Assembly (NCBI GenBank): GCA_039654915.1
Contig: CM077597.1
Coordinates: 42,010,001-42,074,000 of the forward strand
Source: Aquilaria yunnanensis
Taxonomy: Eukaryota; Streptophyta; Magnoliopsida; Malvales; Thymelaeaceae
Reading direction: 5' to 3'
Length of the DNA: 64,000 nt
The position numbers and the translations under genes were made by a program. This document shows positions 12,901 through 24,330 of this stretch, piece by piece (position 1 is the stretch's first letter; every line of letters begins with the position of its first letter). Under the pieces are notes generated by a model. That model searched no databases, was not told where the DNA came from, and saw only the letters and a program-made list of their open reading frames with translations.

Positions 12901-13450
12901 GGAAGAGAACTTGGTGAGTTATCTAATTTATTGCAGGCTTGTAGCTTTATTTCAATAAACAAATCAATGGTAGGTGCAAAGTGTGGGTCCACTGGCAAGA
13001 ATTAAGAGTTTTCAATCAAAGAACCAGCTTCAATGTTGGATTCATTGAAACTTAAGGTGTAGTTGGATGTTGAAAACGAGTGCTAGAATAGGCTGTTTCC
13101 ACGTAAAGTCAACCTATTTATCTGGAGAGCCCTACAAGACTGCATTCCTACCCAATCAAATCTCAATATCAGAAATGTTAATATTGATAGCTCCCTTTGT
13201 GTTTTGTGCAACAAAGCAGTGGAAGATTTTTAGCATGCTTTGGTTCTTTGTTGCCAAGTATAAGTAGTCTAGATATCGGCTTTTAACTAGTGGAATGTTA
13301 GTGTCCCTCTTGCACTACAGCTATTGGAAATCTTATCTTCCAAACCTACTTAAGTTTTGAAAAAACTTTGGAATACGGCTTAGCAAGCTGTCCTTTTAAT
13401 CATTGCTTGGGTTTTATGGAAATGGAGAAATGAATGATTCTTCAATACTA
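9973..13450 (+). pseudogene. LINE ORF2: endonuclease, reverse transcriptase, zinc-binding C-terminus
   Basis: ORF2 nicks the target DNA and copies the LINE RNA onto it. It starts MKILSINIGGIGK at 9973. The endonuclease has IDFVLIQETK, GGNFNTV (usually GDFN) and DRTVSEHYPC (usually SDH), ending near 10660. The RT region (about 11200-12350) has SKALGPDNFNFNFFKK, FIKGRKIVDGVLVANESLDF and an intact YADDT at 11989-12003. From 12640 to 13005 comes the GNGEKIKFGNNTWEG connecting region. At 13048-13270 is a zf-RVT-like region with VNLFIWRALQDCIPTQSNL and CVLCNKAVEDF. It continues to a VLWKWRNE block near 13430. Numerous stops and frameshifts make it non-functional. Confidence 0.9.
12398..12410. repeat. 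G13 mononucleotide tract
   Basis: Thirteen consecutive G follow a T8 run inside the LINE RT-to-C-terminal region. The length may be uncertain in the assembly. Confidence 0.9.
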
Positions 13451-13473
13451 AGAAGAGCTATCCAAGAGATGTC

Positions 13474-13560
13474 TTCTTTTATATCTAGTTTATTTCATTT
13501 TTTTGGGATTAATACATTTCTTTTATATCTAGTTTATTTCATTTTTTTGGGATTAATAGT
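13474..13560. repeat. 44-bp tandem duplication in the LINE 3' region
   Basis: The block beginning 'ttcttttatatctag' at 13474 recurs at 13518, and both copies run through 'ttttttgggattaata'. Apart from the junction the copies look identical, so the duplication is younger than most of the decay in this LINE. Confidence 0.9.
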
Positions 13561-13699
13561 AAATGTAGTAAAATAAATTGCTCTTGGTTTGATTGGTGCC
13601 AAAATCCTTTTCTAGCCATCTCTAATTCGATAGGTTGATTCATGACTGTTGGCCTTGATGTAGTCCAACATTTTGTCGGCTCTCTTATTGTAAATTGTA

Positions 13700-13755
13700 C
13701 CATATCATTTTTTCTGTTTAATGAAATTTTGTTTACCTTGTTGCTCAAAAGAAAA
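13700..13755 (+). other. LINE 3' end with short A-rich tail
   Basis: The text 'taatgaaattttgtttacc' followed by 'ttgctcaaaagaaaa' is the usual ending of plant L1 LINEs just before the poly(A). Only about nine A-rich bases remain, which fixes the LINE boundary near 13755. Confidence 0.65.
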
Positions 13756-15011
13756 CATGGCATGGCCACGACATGATTAAAATAATAGTGATATGTCCAA
13801 ATGTTCCATAAGTAAGGCAATTTTTTATTTGCATTTACCGTCACATGCATAAAGCAATGTCGGTAAGCCATTGCTTATGGAGCTGCGAGGTAATTTAAAA
13901 TAGCTCAAAGTGTTGTGTCATAAGCTGCTATGTTTTACTATATCCCGTGTGTGAAAATTATCAAGCTTATTGATATTCTCTCTTGGAAGAGACTGTGGTT
14001 GAAAACTATAGCTATCGGTGTGAATAAGGAATAAAGGCTGGCTCATAGCGGTACAAGCATATGACTAAGTTGGCCTGTACCTATTTGGTGGCTAAAAAAA
14101 AAAAGTCCAGCCCAAAATATTAAATCTAGTGCCCACGAAGTGTTTGACAAAGATAGAAGTGCATCTTTTTATGAGGTAGCTAAGCATATATTGTGCATAA
14201 TTGTTTGCATGAAGTGCTGTTATTATAGTCCTCCAATAACATATTGATCATCAACACCTCATTGCTTCATGCAATAGAGGCATGTTGGGTGTTTACCCTA
14301 AAAAACTAATTATGAGAGGTATTTTGATACACACAAATTTATCATCTTTTGTTAGAACTATGGCATGTTGTTGTTTCTCAAAGGTGTAAGTAATTGGAAA
14401 TAAGATATCTGGAACCTAGCAGCTTGGGTATTCTTCACACATACACAAAAAGAAAAATCTATTGAGAATATTAACCTATTCTTTGTAGAGAGATGTTTTG
14501 TCTAAAAAATGTAAGGATCTAGAGCTCTTCATAGAATAACTGTAGAGCTCCAGACTCAAATAGTTCAATAAGACTTTGGCATGCACAAGTGTAGATACAT
14601 AAAGTTTAGGTAGTCTAGATCATGCCATCTAGGCCATGCCGTCTTAACATCAGAGCGATGAGACTTGGGAAAATTCACACATTTTCCCCCAAGGTACAAT
14701 CAATAGTTTTACTAGAAATATGATTTTATCCCCTTGTGCAAAGATAATCATCACTTGATATACATGCGATTGTGCATACATGTTTTGACACATGTTGAAA
14801 CACAATGGGCGTAACACACTTGAGATCTACAATATAAATTCATCATATGGCATTTACATAACATCCATTGCCTCAAGGATGGTTGGCATGTCTTTATGTA
14901 GGGGCGAGGAAAAGCACCTGAGTTTAGTGGGCATAGAGTGTACATAAAAGGAGATTAGGTCCCTTGGACAATAGGCCCTAAGTAGAGTGCAACCCTCGGT
15001 GAGAGTTTTAT
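13756..15011. other. Unclassified DNA, no gene seen
   Basis: AT-rich sequence with an A11 tract near 14095. It has no open frame of interest, terminal repeat or RNA gene that I could recognise. It separates the LINE end from the 49-bp array. Confidence 0.5.
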
Positions 15012-15700
15012 GAAGATGACCCTACTCTATGAAGGATGACGACCTTTGTTCTATAAGGGAAGACCAACCCTTGGGTTACACGCCCTAAAAGGCAAAAATT
15101 GAGAAGGGTAGACTGGCCTTCTATTCTATGAAGGATGATGACCTTTGTTCTATGTGGGAAGATCGACCTTTAGGTTACAAGCACAAAATGGAAAAGATAA
15201 AGAAGGGAAGATCGACCTTTGGGTCATAGGCCCCATACAACAAATATCAAGAAGAGAAGACTGGCCTTTGGGTTGCAAGCCCAAAATGGCAAAAATCAGG
15301 AAGGGAAGACTAGCTTTTGGGCTACAAGCTTTAAATGACAAAGATTGAGATGGGTAGATCGGTCTTGGGCTATAAAACCTAAATGGCGAAGATCAAGAAG
15401 GGAGGACTGACCCTTGGGTTATGAGCTCTAAAGGGAAAAGATTGAGAAGGGAAGATTGGCCTTGGGCTTCAAGCTCTAAATGACAAAGATTAAGAATGGA
15501 AGACCAGCCCTTAGGTGAAGAGCCCCAAGTAGTAACAAATTGAAAAGGGAAAGCTATTCCTTGGGATACGAACCATAAATGACAACAAATTAAAATGAAT
15601 AAAAATTGGAAAAGACTAATCCTTGGGGTACAGCTCCTAAACAGAAAAAGACCAATCGTTGGGGTATAACTCCTAAGTGGAAATGGATTGAGAGAAATGA
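15012..15700. repeat. 49-bp minisatellite array
   Basis: The unit core 'gaagatcgacctttgggtta' followed by 'caagcccaaaatggcaaaga' recurs with starts at 15012, 15059, 15108, 15158, 15207, 15256, 15305, 15354, 15402, 15451, 15499 and 15549, so the spacing is 47-50 and mostly exactly 49. It degenerates toward 15700. Copies differ by a few bases each. The overlapping open frames of about 65 codons on both strands come from the repeat and are not genes. Confidence 0.93.
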
Positions 15701-17304
15701 TTGACCATTAGGATACGACCCCAGATGGAAAAAATCTGAGTTGAGGTTTAAAAGGATAGATTGTCCTATGGGTAACTTACCTTGAATGACAAAATAAGAG
15801 GCCCAAAATTGGACAAATGATAAAGGCTCAGAAACAACCTAGAGGCTAGCTAAAATGATTGAAGGGCATGATTGGATTTTGGGGGCATGACCTAGGAAGT
15901 GTTTTTAGCTTAGCCTAATAAAAAATGAGACATACAACATGAGGAGCCTAGAGGTTTGAGTTAAAATTGTAAAATAGCTTGATAAAGGGCACAATAAAGG
16001 AACAAAACCTCTCCAAGTATGAGAGCTTCATATAAGGCACAGTGAGGAAGTGAACCCCTCCTGACTATGAAAGGCCCTAAATGATGCCACATAATAAAAA
16101 GTAGGCTAACCTTGTAAGAACTAAATGTTCGAACAAGGCAATAGTCATGGACGATGCCATATAACAACAGTGAAGACTTGCCCGATGGCCACAATCCTTA
16201 AATAGTAGAGGCCGAGGCTTATGCCGCACCTAACTTAAACCTTTATGATGGGGATAACAATCCCTACAAGGTTTTATGTGGCTAAACGAGTCCTTACAAG
16301 GGCAAACAAGCTTGAAAGGTTTAAGTTAGGAATTCTAAATGGGCAACTCATGCCTATGTATAATAAAGGCTTAAAGCCTAACAACTAAAGGCCATGAGTA
16401 AGGCCATACAATGAGAAAGGGAGGCTAATCCAACAAACTATGAACTTAGAATAAAAATAGCCAAATGCGGTTAGAGCAAATGAGGCCAACATACCCCCTG
16501 AAATCTAACGTAAACCTCCAGAGAGGAGGCAACAAACCACCAAGGGTCCTAAGGGGCCAACAAGTTTAAGTTAGAAACACGAAGTCTGGAGATGATGGGT
16601 CATAAAAGGTTTGAGTTATGAACCTAGAGATTAAAAGATCCTATAATTCAAAAAGGCTCACATACATTAATCAAGGGCCAATGAGTTAGAAATAGGCCAA
16701 TAAGTCAAAAAGCTAAAGTATGGTGGACCAAAGACTAGAGAAAGGACAAATTATCCTAGAAGCCTAACAATGGATCATGAAGTGGAGGCAAAGCAAATAG
16801 GGCAAAATGACACCTAAAGCCCCTACGGAAAACAATATTGAGATACAACTAAGTCTAACAAAGGCATAGGACACGAAGGTGATTGCACAGACACCAACCT
16901 TGAGGCCTCCTAAACACATGACAATCATAAAGCTGACACCTCCAACATGGAATGAATCTTTCACTCTTGAGATGAAACACTAAAAACAGTGTTAACAAGT
17001 AAAAAGGACCAGGCTAATAAATGCTAAAACATAATTTGAGGACTAATTATCTTGAAAAATAAGGCTTGTCACTCTAAAGGACATATAAATTTTTTGGGGA
17101 TGACAACCCATATCCACTAAAATGGAGATAGCAAAATTGAATGAAGGCCAGAACGACATGAAAAAAAGGCTGAATGACCCCAAAGAAAGAACAAGGACCA
17201 AATAACCTTAAAAAAAGAAAGAAATTATGTAGAACCCAAGGTCTTCTCAGATAAAAAACCATCAAGATAAATCCAAATGCATAAAGGGATGTGAGAGTTT
17301 CCAT
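15701..17304. other. Unclassified purine-rich DNA
   Basis: The composition is like that of the neighbouring array: + strand purine-rich, with recurring 'aaggcc' and 'gcctaa' words. There is no domain, LTR end or RNA gene visible. It may be further, more decayed repeat copies or the 3' untranslated part of a retroelement. Confidence 0.4.
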
Positions 17305-17668
17305 TCAATGGCCATAGCCAGCAAGGAAGTCAAAATAAAACTATAAGCTTGAGGAGACTATTTGGTCATACTAAAATGAAAGATGATTTCATGGAAAGAA
17401 ATCCCAAAAGCTACAAGCCTAAAGGGGGACCTAGAATGGGCTTTGAGAAGATTGCTATTAATCCTTGTAATAAAATGTAATTGCCACTCAATGGCCATAG
17501 CCAGCAAAGAAGTCAAAATAAAACTACAAGCTTGAAGAGATTGTTTGGTTCTACTAAAATGAAAAATGATTTCATAGGAAGAAATCTTGAAAGCTATAAG
17601 CCCAAAGAAGGATCTATAATGCGCTTCGAAAAGATTGCCATTAATCCTTGTAAAAAATTGTAACACTA
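17305..17668. repeat. 183-bp direct tandem duplication
   Basis: Copy 1 (17305-17487) and copy 2 (17488 to about 17668) both start 'tcaatggccatagccagc' and end near 'attaatccttgtaa', with scattered point differences and small indels. An open - frame of 128 codons (17358-17744) is made by this duplication and shows an internal repeat. It has no recognisable domain and I do not consider it a gene. Confidence 0.92.
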
Positions 17669-18755
17669 AAAGCTTTATGTATGATGAGCCCCTATCTATC
17701 GGGCAATACTGAAGATCATAAGAGCTGCAAGCCTTCATGAGCACATTAGAGGCCCTAACATTTGTAAGGATTGTATGTTATAGGCCTTTATGGACTAAGT
17801 AGAAAGCCTTGCAAAAAGGTTGAAGAACTACTTGAAGATTCTTAACAAGGGCTCAGAAAGCTCTTAATGATTAAACGTACTCAAAATGCTCTGGCTAAAT
17901 AAGAATTGAATATTCTTACAAAAAAGAGGACTCTTGAAAAGCACATTGCTCCCATAAGATGATGGTTGGGTCTAATGAATCCAAACTAAAAGAACAACCC
18001 TAAGGGGCCTACATAGAAACAAATAACGCCACACACTATACATGAAATAGGCATTCTGTGTCAAGCCTTGATAGAAGGATGCCTCGCTTTCTCTAAGACC
18101 ACAAACAAGAGAAAGTCCAAATTACCTCCTAAAGCCTTGGATAGATAAAGGGTCATGCCATAAGATAAATGACTACAACTATATATTGAGTTCTTTACTC
18201 TATGGAGGCTAAGACTTGACTCGGTTGTACTTCTGGGTCTAGGGTTGTAACCCCTATGTGAGCCCCTTTCAAGTGGGTCAATAAATGACACATAGGGACC
18301 ATTAAAGAGCTCCTGCACATACTAGAACCCACCTAGATAAACCTCAGCTTGGCAAGGAATACTCAACAAAGTATCCTCAGCTCTTTGAACTTTTAAGGGT
18401 CTAAGCCCAAAGGTCTATAAAGGTCCAATCATAAAAAATGAAACCTAGAAGTGACAATCTTTTTCAAGGATGATTTTCTAAAGAACACTAACCTTGTCGT
18501 AGAGGGTTATTTTGGCCAACAAGGCCAATCTGTTAAGTGGGTTTGTTTTGGTCTAGAAAATATGGAACACAGAGTCCTTAAAATCCTTCATGCTTTCTAA
18601 AATCAACTCAACCAAATAAAACATGAGAATCTTACTAGAGTAAAAAGTGAATTTGACTATCCACACAAACTCCCAGAGAAGAGCATTCTCCATATATGCC
18701 CATCAGAAAGTGAGGACCCCTTTGACCCTGCATTCACTAGGAGGATGCACTTTTT
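17669..18755. other. Unclassified DNA
   Basis: Same purine-rich style as 15701-17304. Nothing recognisable as a gene, LTR or RNA. It ends at the candidate LTR. Confidence 0.4.
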
Positions 18756-19050
18756 GATAGTCGAAAGCTGAATTATCCTAATTATTATTGAGTTATCGGG
18801 TTCCAGGCATAATTAATAAATATAGGCCCAATGAAGCCTACTAGGCTCATAAAATAGGGCATAGGCCCACTAAGCCCTTACTGGTTATATATACAGGGAG
18901 CATCTCTCTCACTTTCATCTAAGTTATATATTATGACTCTACTGATTTTAGTGTTAGAGGGGCCTCCTCTGAGACACACTTGGGGCCCTCCTAATGCTTC
19001 TTTTTATGTATTTGTACTCAGGTGGCCAAAGCCGGCTAATGATTAAGGGT
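18756..19050 (+). mobile_element. Candidate short LTR (U3-R-U5-like), + orientation
   Basis: It begins TGATAGTCGAAAGC. A TATA box follows (tggttatatatacagggag, near 18885), then a C-rich 'ggggccctcctaatgc' block and a T-rich stretch. This is the look of Tat-type gypsy LTR ends. A primer site is not convincing (only 'tttggcttgg' near 19060) and no second copy is in the window, so the ends are approximate. Confidence 0.4.
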
Positions 19051-20520
19051 CTCCATTGTTTGGCTTGGAATCCTAGGTAGTTTTACTATAACCAGGCATT
19101 ATGAAGTTCCAATTGTATGTTTGATATTAAAGGTTAGTAGTTCGTTCTAAAATAAGTTGTTGCTTTTGTTTCTTGTCTTTTCTTAGAGGTTCTTCGAAGT
19201 GATACTGATAACATAGCCCCAACTATCGATGAGGCAACCAAGTTTATACAATACTATCATTATGAGGACATGCTTGCATATGAGGATCAAAGGTTGTTGC
19301 GGCATCGTCTCTCTTAGAGAAGAAGTGGTTTTCTAGCGTTTGGTTCCTATCACTCATAGAAGCCCACCCCTGGAAATGGCTATTATTTTTACATGAAAAA
19401 TCATTGGTCTGGAGGACACCAATTTTTATGTCAACACCATCCAGTGTTTGGAACTCAAGGTATCTATTCTTATGGGAGCAACATTGATGCACATTTCTGA
19501 CTCTTTCTTAGAGGTATAATTGATTGTATTCATAGAATAATTAAGAATAGTTCCTTTACCCTCACCTTTTTTCATGGAACGTCATGTTGAAGTGAAGCTG
19601 TCCTTGAAGGGAATTTTGAGATAATTTATCATGACATCAAGTGAAAGCTTCAACCATAGAGAAAGTAGGTTGGATACTTTAGAGACCTACTTGGGTGACA
19701 TGGTGATATCATTGAAGTCTTTGCAAGTTCAACTTGCTCAAGTTTCATATGACATTCTTTCTTTTTGGCTAAAGTAAGAGGAGACATTGGCCAGTTTGAT
19801 TTGTGACACCAATGAGAACCTAAGGAGTCATGATGTTGTCACATAATTGAAAAGTGGGGAAGAACTTCAAGAAATTGCTTTAGAGTAGTTAAAGGAGGAC
19901 ATGTAGGTATTTTTCTTAGAGTATTCAAGATGTCCAGGTGCATGAAGCTACAATGGAAAAGCTAAGACAAATCTTGTATGAGCTACCTTGCTTTACCCTT
20001 AAGAGATCTAACAAAAATGCATAAAAATATTTAATTTCCATAAATGTCAAGGGGGTTCAACAAAGAAGAAGACATGCAAGTCATGGAAGATTCCCCAAAA
20101 TTGTAGCTTAGTGGACCTTGGAAAGGAACAAACACCAACATCTAGATGTCATGGACAACATAAAATTAAAATTGGTGGCATAACCCCATTGTTGAAGTTT
20201 GGCTTGTCTAGCTAGAGATGCCAAACCAAGCACTCATTGGGAGGTACCTTAACATCTTTATCTGTACTTTGTGAGTTTATGGATTTGAATAAGCTAGCCT
20301 TACGGCATGTGTCACTTATCTACTCTTTCAACTTGTTATGAGTAGAGGTGGTGAAGAAAAAAAGAAAAGCCTTCCACTAGGAAGGAAATGTGAAATAAAA
20401 GTTTGGCAAAGTTCATCCTTCAACACCTAATGTTTATAGAAATGAGTAAATGGTGGCGAGAACATTCACCTTTTGAGTATGATTTTTGTACCTTGTTCCT
20501 TATTTTGCACTATGGGTTTG
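19051..20520 (+). other. Possible retroelement leader and gag remnant
   Basis: Downstream of the candidate LTR. A + frame near 19634 starts MTSSESFNHRESRLDTLET and continues as a heptad-like stretch (LGDMVISLKSLQVQLAQ), similar in style to the coiled N-terminus of some gypsy gag proteins, but no conserved gag core follows. Near 20215 the phrase 'aagcactcattgggaggta' recalls the non-coding region after pol in Athila elements. Both are suggestive only. Confidence 0.25.
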
Positions 20521-21120
20521 GGGAGGGATGTTGTTTGATGATGATTTCCTTAAGATATGGTGCCTCGATTGTTTTCTAGTACTCTTTGTCCTTTGTGTTA
20601 GTATAATAGGTTTTTTCATTTAGGTATTCCAACATTTAACATTTAGCTTCCTAGCATATTTTAGAGATAGATGCATTTAGGACAATATAGTACTCTCTCT
20701 ATCCTTTAAAGGATTATGCACTTCTCTATGCATGAAGATTAATGTATATATAGTTTATGAATTTTTTTTTCACTTTTGGCCTTGACGCTAAAATTTAAAA
20801 AAAAATCTTCCTTAGATTATGTGTAGTGTAGTGTAAGTTTTAATAATGATTAAAGAAAGAAAAGATTCCTTTTGGATTTCCGTGCAGTGAGAGTTTTAAT
20901 AATATTAATTATTTTTGGATTGTGTGTAGTGAGAATTTAATTAAAGATATTAAGATAAACTGAATGTTAAAAGGTTTCTTTCGCCTTTTTAAGAATAACC
21001 GGAAAAGGAATATGTTTCATCTTTTTTGGGACAGAGGAAATATGCATTTAGGTTGTTGTGTATTTTAGGACCTCAATAAATGGTACCAGTTCAGGTTATA
21101 GTGGTATCAAATTTAAGTTC
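20521..21120. other. AT-rich DNA ending in a stray 22-bp repeat unit
   Basis: AT-rich with long T and A runs and a repeated 'gtgtagtg' and 'gtgagagtttta' style. At 21082-21120 it contains 'ttcaggttatagtggtatc' and 'aaatttaagttct', which match the 22-bp unit of the array at 24881-25066. No coding signal. Confidence 0.5.
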
Positions 21121-24100
21121 TCTCAACAACAAAAGGGTGAGTTAGGAACATAAAAATTGAACAAGAAAGCTCAAGCCGGCTTAATTATCTACAAATGGGT
21201 GGAGTCTTTAAGAAGTTTTTATACATCGTTCTTATAGTGGTTCTAAATCTACCTAAATGTGTTTTGTTGTTGCTTCACTTGTCTCGTCTTCCAAAATTGG
21301 CTGCTTCTTTCTCCCTTATTTCATTCTTTCCCCTCATTCTAATACATCGTTTCTTTCTCTAGTCTCTCCGATTTGGTTTTTGCCTCCAATTGCTTCAAAT
21401 CGCTCCATTTGTTACGATCCAATGTGAACCAACTGCTAAGATTTGATTGCCTCAAAGAATTTGAATCAACTCTTCGACCTAGAATTCCTCTTTCGCCATC
21501 ATTGCCAACATCAAGCTTCAACTGATTTTGTAAGGGGTGCTCGTCTGCTCTTATTTTTTGACAAAGAATGCTAGTCCTTTGCTCATGCTTCTTCACTACA
21601 TTTTGGTTTTACTCTTTTTGAGTTTGCTCTCATTATTTTTGATATCCCGAGTTCCCATTGTGAAGTTGTTTTTTCAGTGAGATGAGATTTTTATTTACTT
21701 TAACTTTGATTGTGAATACAAGTATATTCTTATTCTATTTTTAACTTGTGCCCCAAATTCTATAAATTAATGACAAATGAAAACTAAAATAGAAGTGTCA
21801 TGAACTTACATTATTCACTTTTGCAAAGCTTGATTTCTTAGCTTTTCTATGTTAGATTGACTATAGAGCTATTTTTTTTTTATTGTTTAGGATAGTCAGG
21901 CATGACAAAATTTGATTCAACTTGAAGACTTGACCTGATTTATCTAAATCCAAGTTCGAATTGACTCAATTTGACTAGAAAACTCAACCACTTAAATTCA
22001 ACTATGCCTAACCCGACATGAACTCGAACCTGAATAAAGTGAAACTTGCGAAAGCTTGAACCTAAATGACCTGAGCCCAAAAAGACTTAAACCTGAGACT
22101 AGCTTGACCTGAACCCGAAATGACCAAATTACTAAACCTGACATAACCCGATTTTAACCCAAATTGCACACAAATATTTGATTGTGAGAGATTTAAAAAA
22201 TTGTGATTTTATATATTGCTTAATTATCTAAATTACATATTAATTATAACCATAAATTTTAAGAAAACTTAAAATACTATAAAAGTATATTTTATTTAGA
22301 CTTTCAAGAATAAATTAACAAAATAATATGTTTTACGTAATAAACTTCGAGAATTTAATAATTTAGGGATTTGCTTATATATTTTTTGAAGCATGCAACT
22401 GACACATTGTGCTTCATTTGATAGTTTAATTGGAGGTTGACCAATTCAGATCGAGTAGCAGTAGATCTATTTAGGAAAAACTTCATTTTCCATCCAAAAT
22501 TTATCTTTTTCATTTCTTGGTAATCCTGCACAAATTTGTTGAAGCGTTGGATACTTGGACTAGTTATTTGGGTTTCAAATTGCAAGTTCCCCACACAAAC
22601 TTCAATTGGTAAATACAATATTAATGTAATATAGTTAATTTTTTTAAATTTGGATATTTGAAATTTGATTCAATTAATATGGTTCTCTTCATTATTTGAA
22701 ATTTAATTCAATTAATTTTAAATGTTTTAAATTAGGGTATTTTTATTCTAGTCAAATTAAATTTATTAATTATTTTTTCTTCCACTAGCATTGACATTCT
22801 TGCCTTGTCTTGTATTATTAATAATTCTGTCTTGTAGTAGTAGGAATGATAAATACAGATTAGTCTTTAATTATTTATCTTTGAATTTGAATTTGATTTA
22901 CCATAAATTTTAAACCTAAACCCAAACCCAAAAACCAAAAACCTTGAACGCTTATCCTAACTAAAACCATAAGCTCTCCATCCTAAGCGTAAACACTATA
23001 CCTAAACCTAAACTGTAAACCTTAGATCTTAAACCTTAACACTAATTTAAATCTTAACCTTAACCATAAGCTCTCAATCCTAACCCTAAATCCTAAACCT
23101 TAACACTTAGTTTTATTCTGAACTATTATCCTAAACTTTAACAATTAATTATAACATTTACCCTAAACCTTTACTTTCCTTTTTTATTGCATTCCATATT
23201 TAATAGGTTTTATATTTGGGGGCTTCCATATTTAATAACTTCCTCTTTTTAGGAATATTTGTATTTGGTATGTCTCATATTCAAAGACATTCATATTTAA
23301 TAAATTTCATATTTGCGTTCTTCTAAATTAAGTAACTTCCATATTTAGTAAGTTTAATGATCTTGCTATGCAATTGTCAAATTACAACATTGGTCCCTAA
23401 ACTTTTAAGTATAGTGCAATGAGTACCTAATTTAAAAATTTTAGACATCATAATAATTACAACATGGGCACTAAACTTTTCAAATCTTTGAATTTTCACC
23501 CAGAATTTTTAAAATTTTACAGTTTAGCCCCTAATAGAGTTATAGTGAACTAGAGTTATATTTCATAGCAAATTCACAGCAAAAGTTGGATATCACAGTT
23601 TTTTGGAACATAATTAAGAAAAATTTTATGAATTTTTTAATTTAACATGGTAAGAAAATATAAATTAATATAAATTAATTGTACACAAATTTAATTATTT
23701 AATTTAAATTTTAAAAAAATTAAAGAAAAGAATTGAATTGGTTAAGTGATTTCAGCATATAAATAGTAACCCAAACAAACCCGACTAGTTAACCCAAGTT
23801 TGGACTGAAACCTAACCTGAAATTACCTAAATTTAAAATTGGCCCAACATGTGTTGAACCCAAGTCCAAATTAACCTAACCTAACCCAACTTGTACCCGA
23901 AATTAGCCTGAACTCGATATGGACTTGAATTCATGCAGACCCGATTAAACCTGAACATGAACTACCTGACCCAAATCTGATCTAGCCCACCCAATTTCAT
24001 AGTGAATTAGCTACATGGAGTTTGAATTATGCATTGCTTAATTGAAGCTTTAAGCATGTCAAAATATAAATTTCATTCTGTTATACTTTTTCCATTGAAT

Positions 24101-24194
24101 TATGGACATTACATCAAAACAACTTGTAGATAGTGAATTTTATAATGAGTTGCTTTTTTAAGTCTGTGTTTCTATCAAATGTATCTAAATTGCT
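21121..24194. other. AT-rich non-coding stretch with several low-complexity blocks
   Basis: No gene is recognised. A C- and T-rich part (21300-21600) could be an old 5' UTR or exon, but has no supporting domain. An 87-codon open - frame (22355-22618) has no family I know. Two blocks (about 21900-22170 and 23770-24000) are made of words like 'aacccgaa' and 'cctgaaccc'. Another (23180-23350) repeats 'ccatatttaata'. A phrase like 'acaacattggtccctaaactttt' appears twice (near 23386 and 23460). Confidence 0.45.
22905..23110. repeat. Degenerate telomere-like (CCTAAAC) tract
   Basis: Repeated words 'cctaaaccc', 'ccctaaatcc' and 'cctaaacctaaac' resemble the plant telomere unit CCCTAAA, but with many irregular spacers. 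It is consistent with an old interstitial telomere-like or simple-sequence tract. Confidence 0.6.
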
Positions 24195-24209
24195 TTACTG
24201 AATTGGTCT

Positions 24210-24330
24210 AACTACTTCAAATGTAATAGTTATTGATGTTGCAGGAAAAGTTATAGAGGTTGGAAAAGGAATTATGAACTTCAAAGTTGGTGACAAAGTC
24301 ATTGCTTGTCTTAATATTACTGTACATTTC
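24210..24330 (+). pseudogene. Exon-like fragment of a quinone oxidoreductase (MDR family)
   Basis: The + frame reads VIDVAGKVIEVGKGIMNF then KVGDKVIACLNIT. This matches the segment around the GxDVAGxVxxVGxxVxxFKxGDKVxA motif near the nucleotide-binding N-terminal half of zinc-independent medium-chain reductases (the chloroplast alkenal reductase / quinone oxidoreductase group), which reduce quinones or reactive enals with NADPH. A 'gt' follows ACT near 24320 and could be a splice donor. No other exon was found within several kilobases, so it is a lone exon, a pseudogene or a captured fragment. The + strand surroundings have no other coding signal. Confidence 0.55.

Larger units (their letters stand above)
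8338..13755 (+). mobile_element. L1-type LINE retrotransposon, decayed, 5' end cut off
   Basis: In order it has a degenerate ORF1 region, an apurinic endonuclease domain, a reverse transcriptase with YADD, a C-terminal zinc region and a 3' end with a short A-rich tail. This is the layout of plant L1 LINEs. All frames carry stops, so it is inactive. The left end is set by the Athila LTR inserted at 8337; the true 5' end, if preserved, is to the left of the window. Internally there is a G13 tract (12398-12410) and a 44-bp tandem duplication near the 3' end. Confidence 0.85.

Noticed and set aside
12609..12998. 129-codon open - frame
   Set aside because: Exact antisense shadow of the LINE ORF2 connecting region, which is the recognisable protein on the + strand.
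15145..15348. 67-codon + frame and an overlapping 63-codon - frame
   Set aside because: Both are reading frames through the 49-bp minisatellite; the unit length is not a multiple of three.
15012..15700. CRISPR-like regular repeats
   Set aside because: Copies are contiguous and diverged without unique spacers of constant length, and the window is plant nuclear DNA. It is a minisatellite.
17358..17744. 128-codon open - frame
   Set aside because: It is produced by the 183-bp tandem duplication and repeats itself. No domain, no start context, and the neighbouring frames are equally open in places.
22355..22618. 87-codon open - frame, possible exon
   Set aside because: No family recognised and it sits in AT-rich DNA with no neighbouring exons. 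Not reported as a gene; a protein search would settle it.
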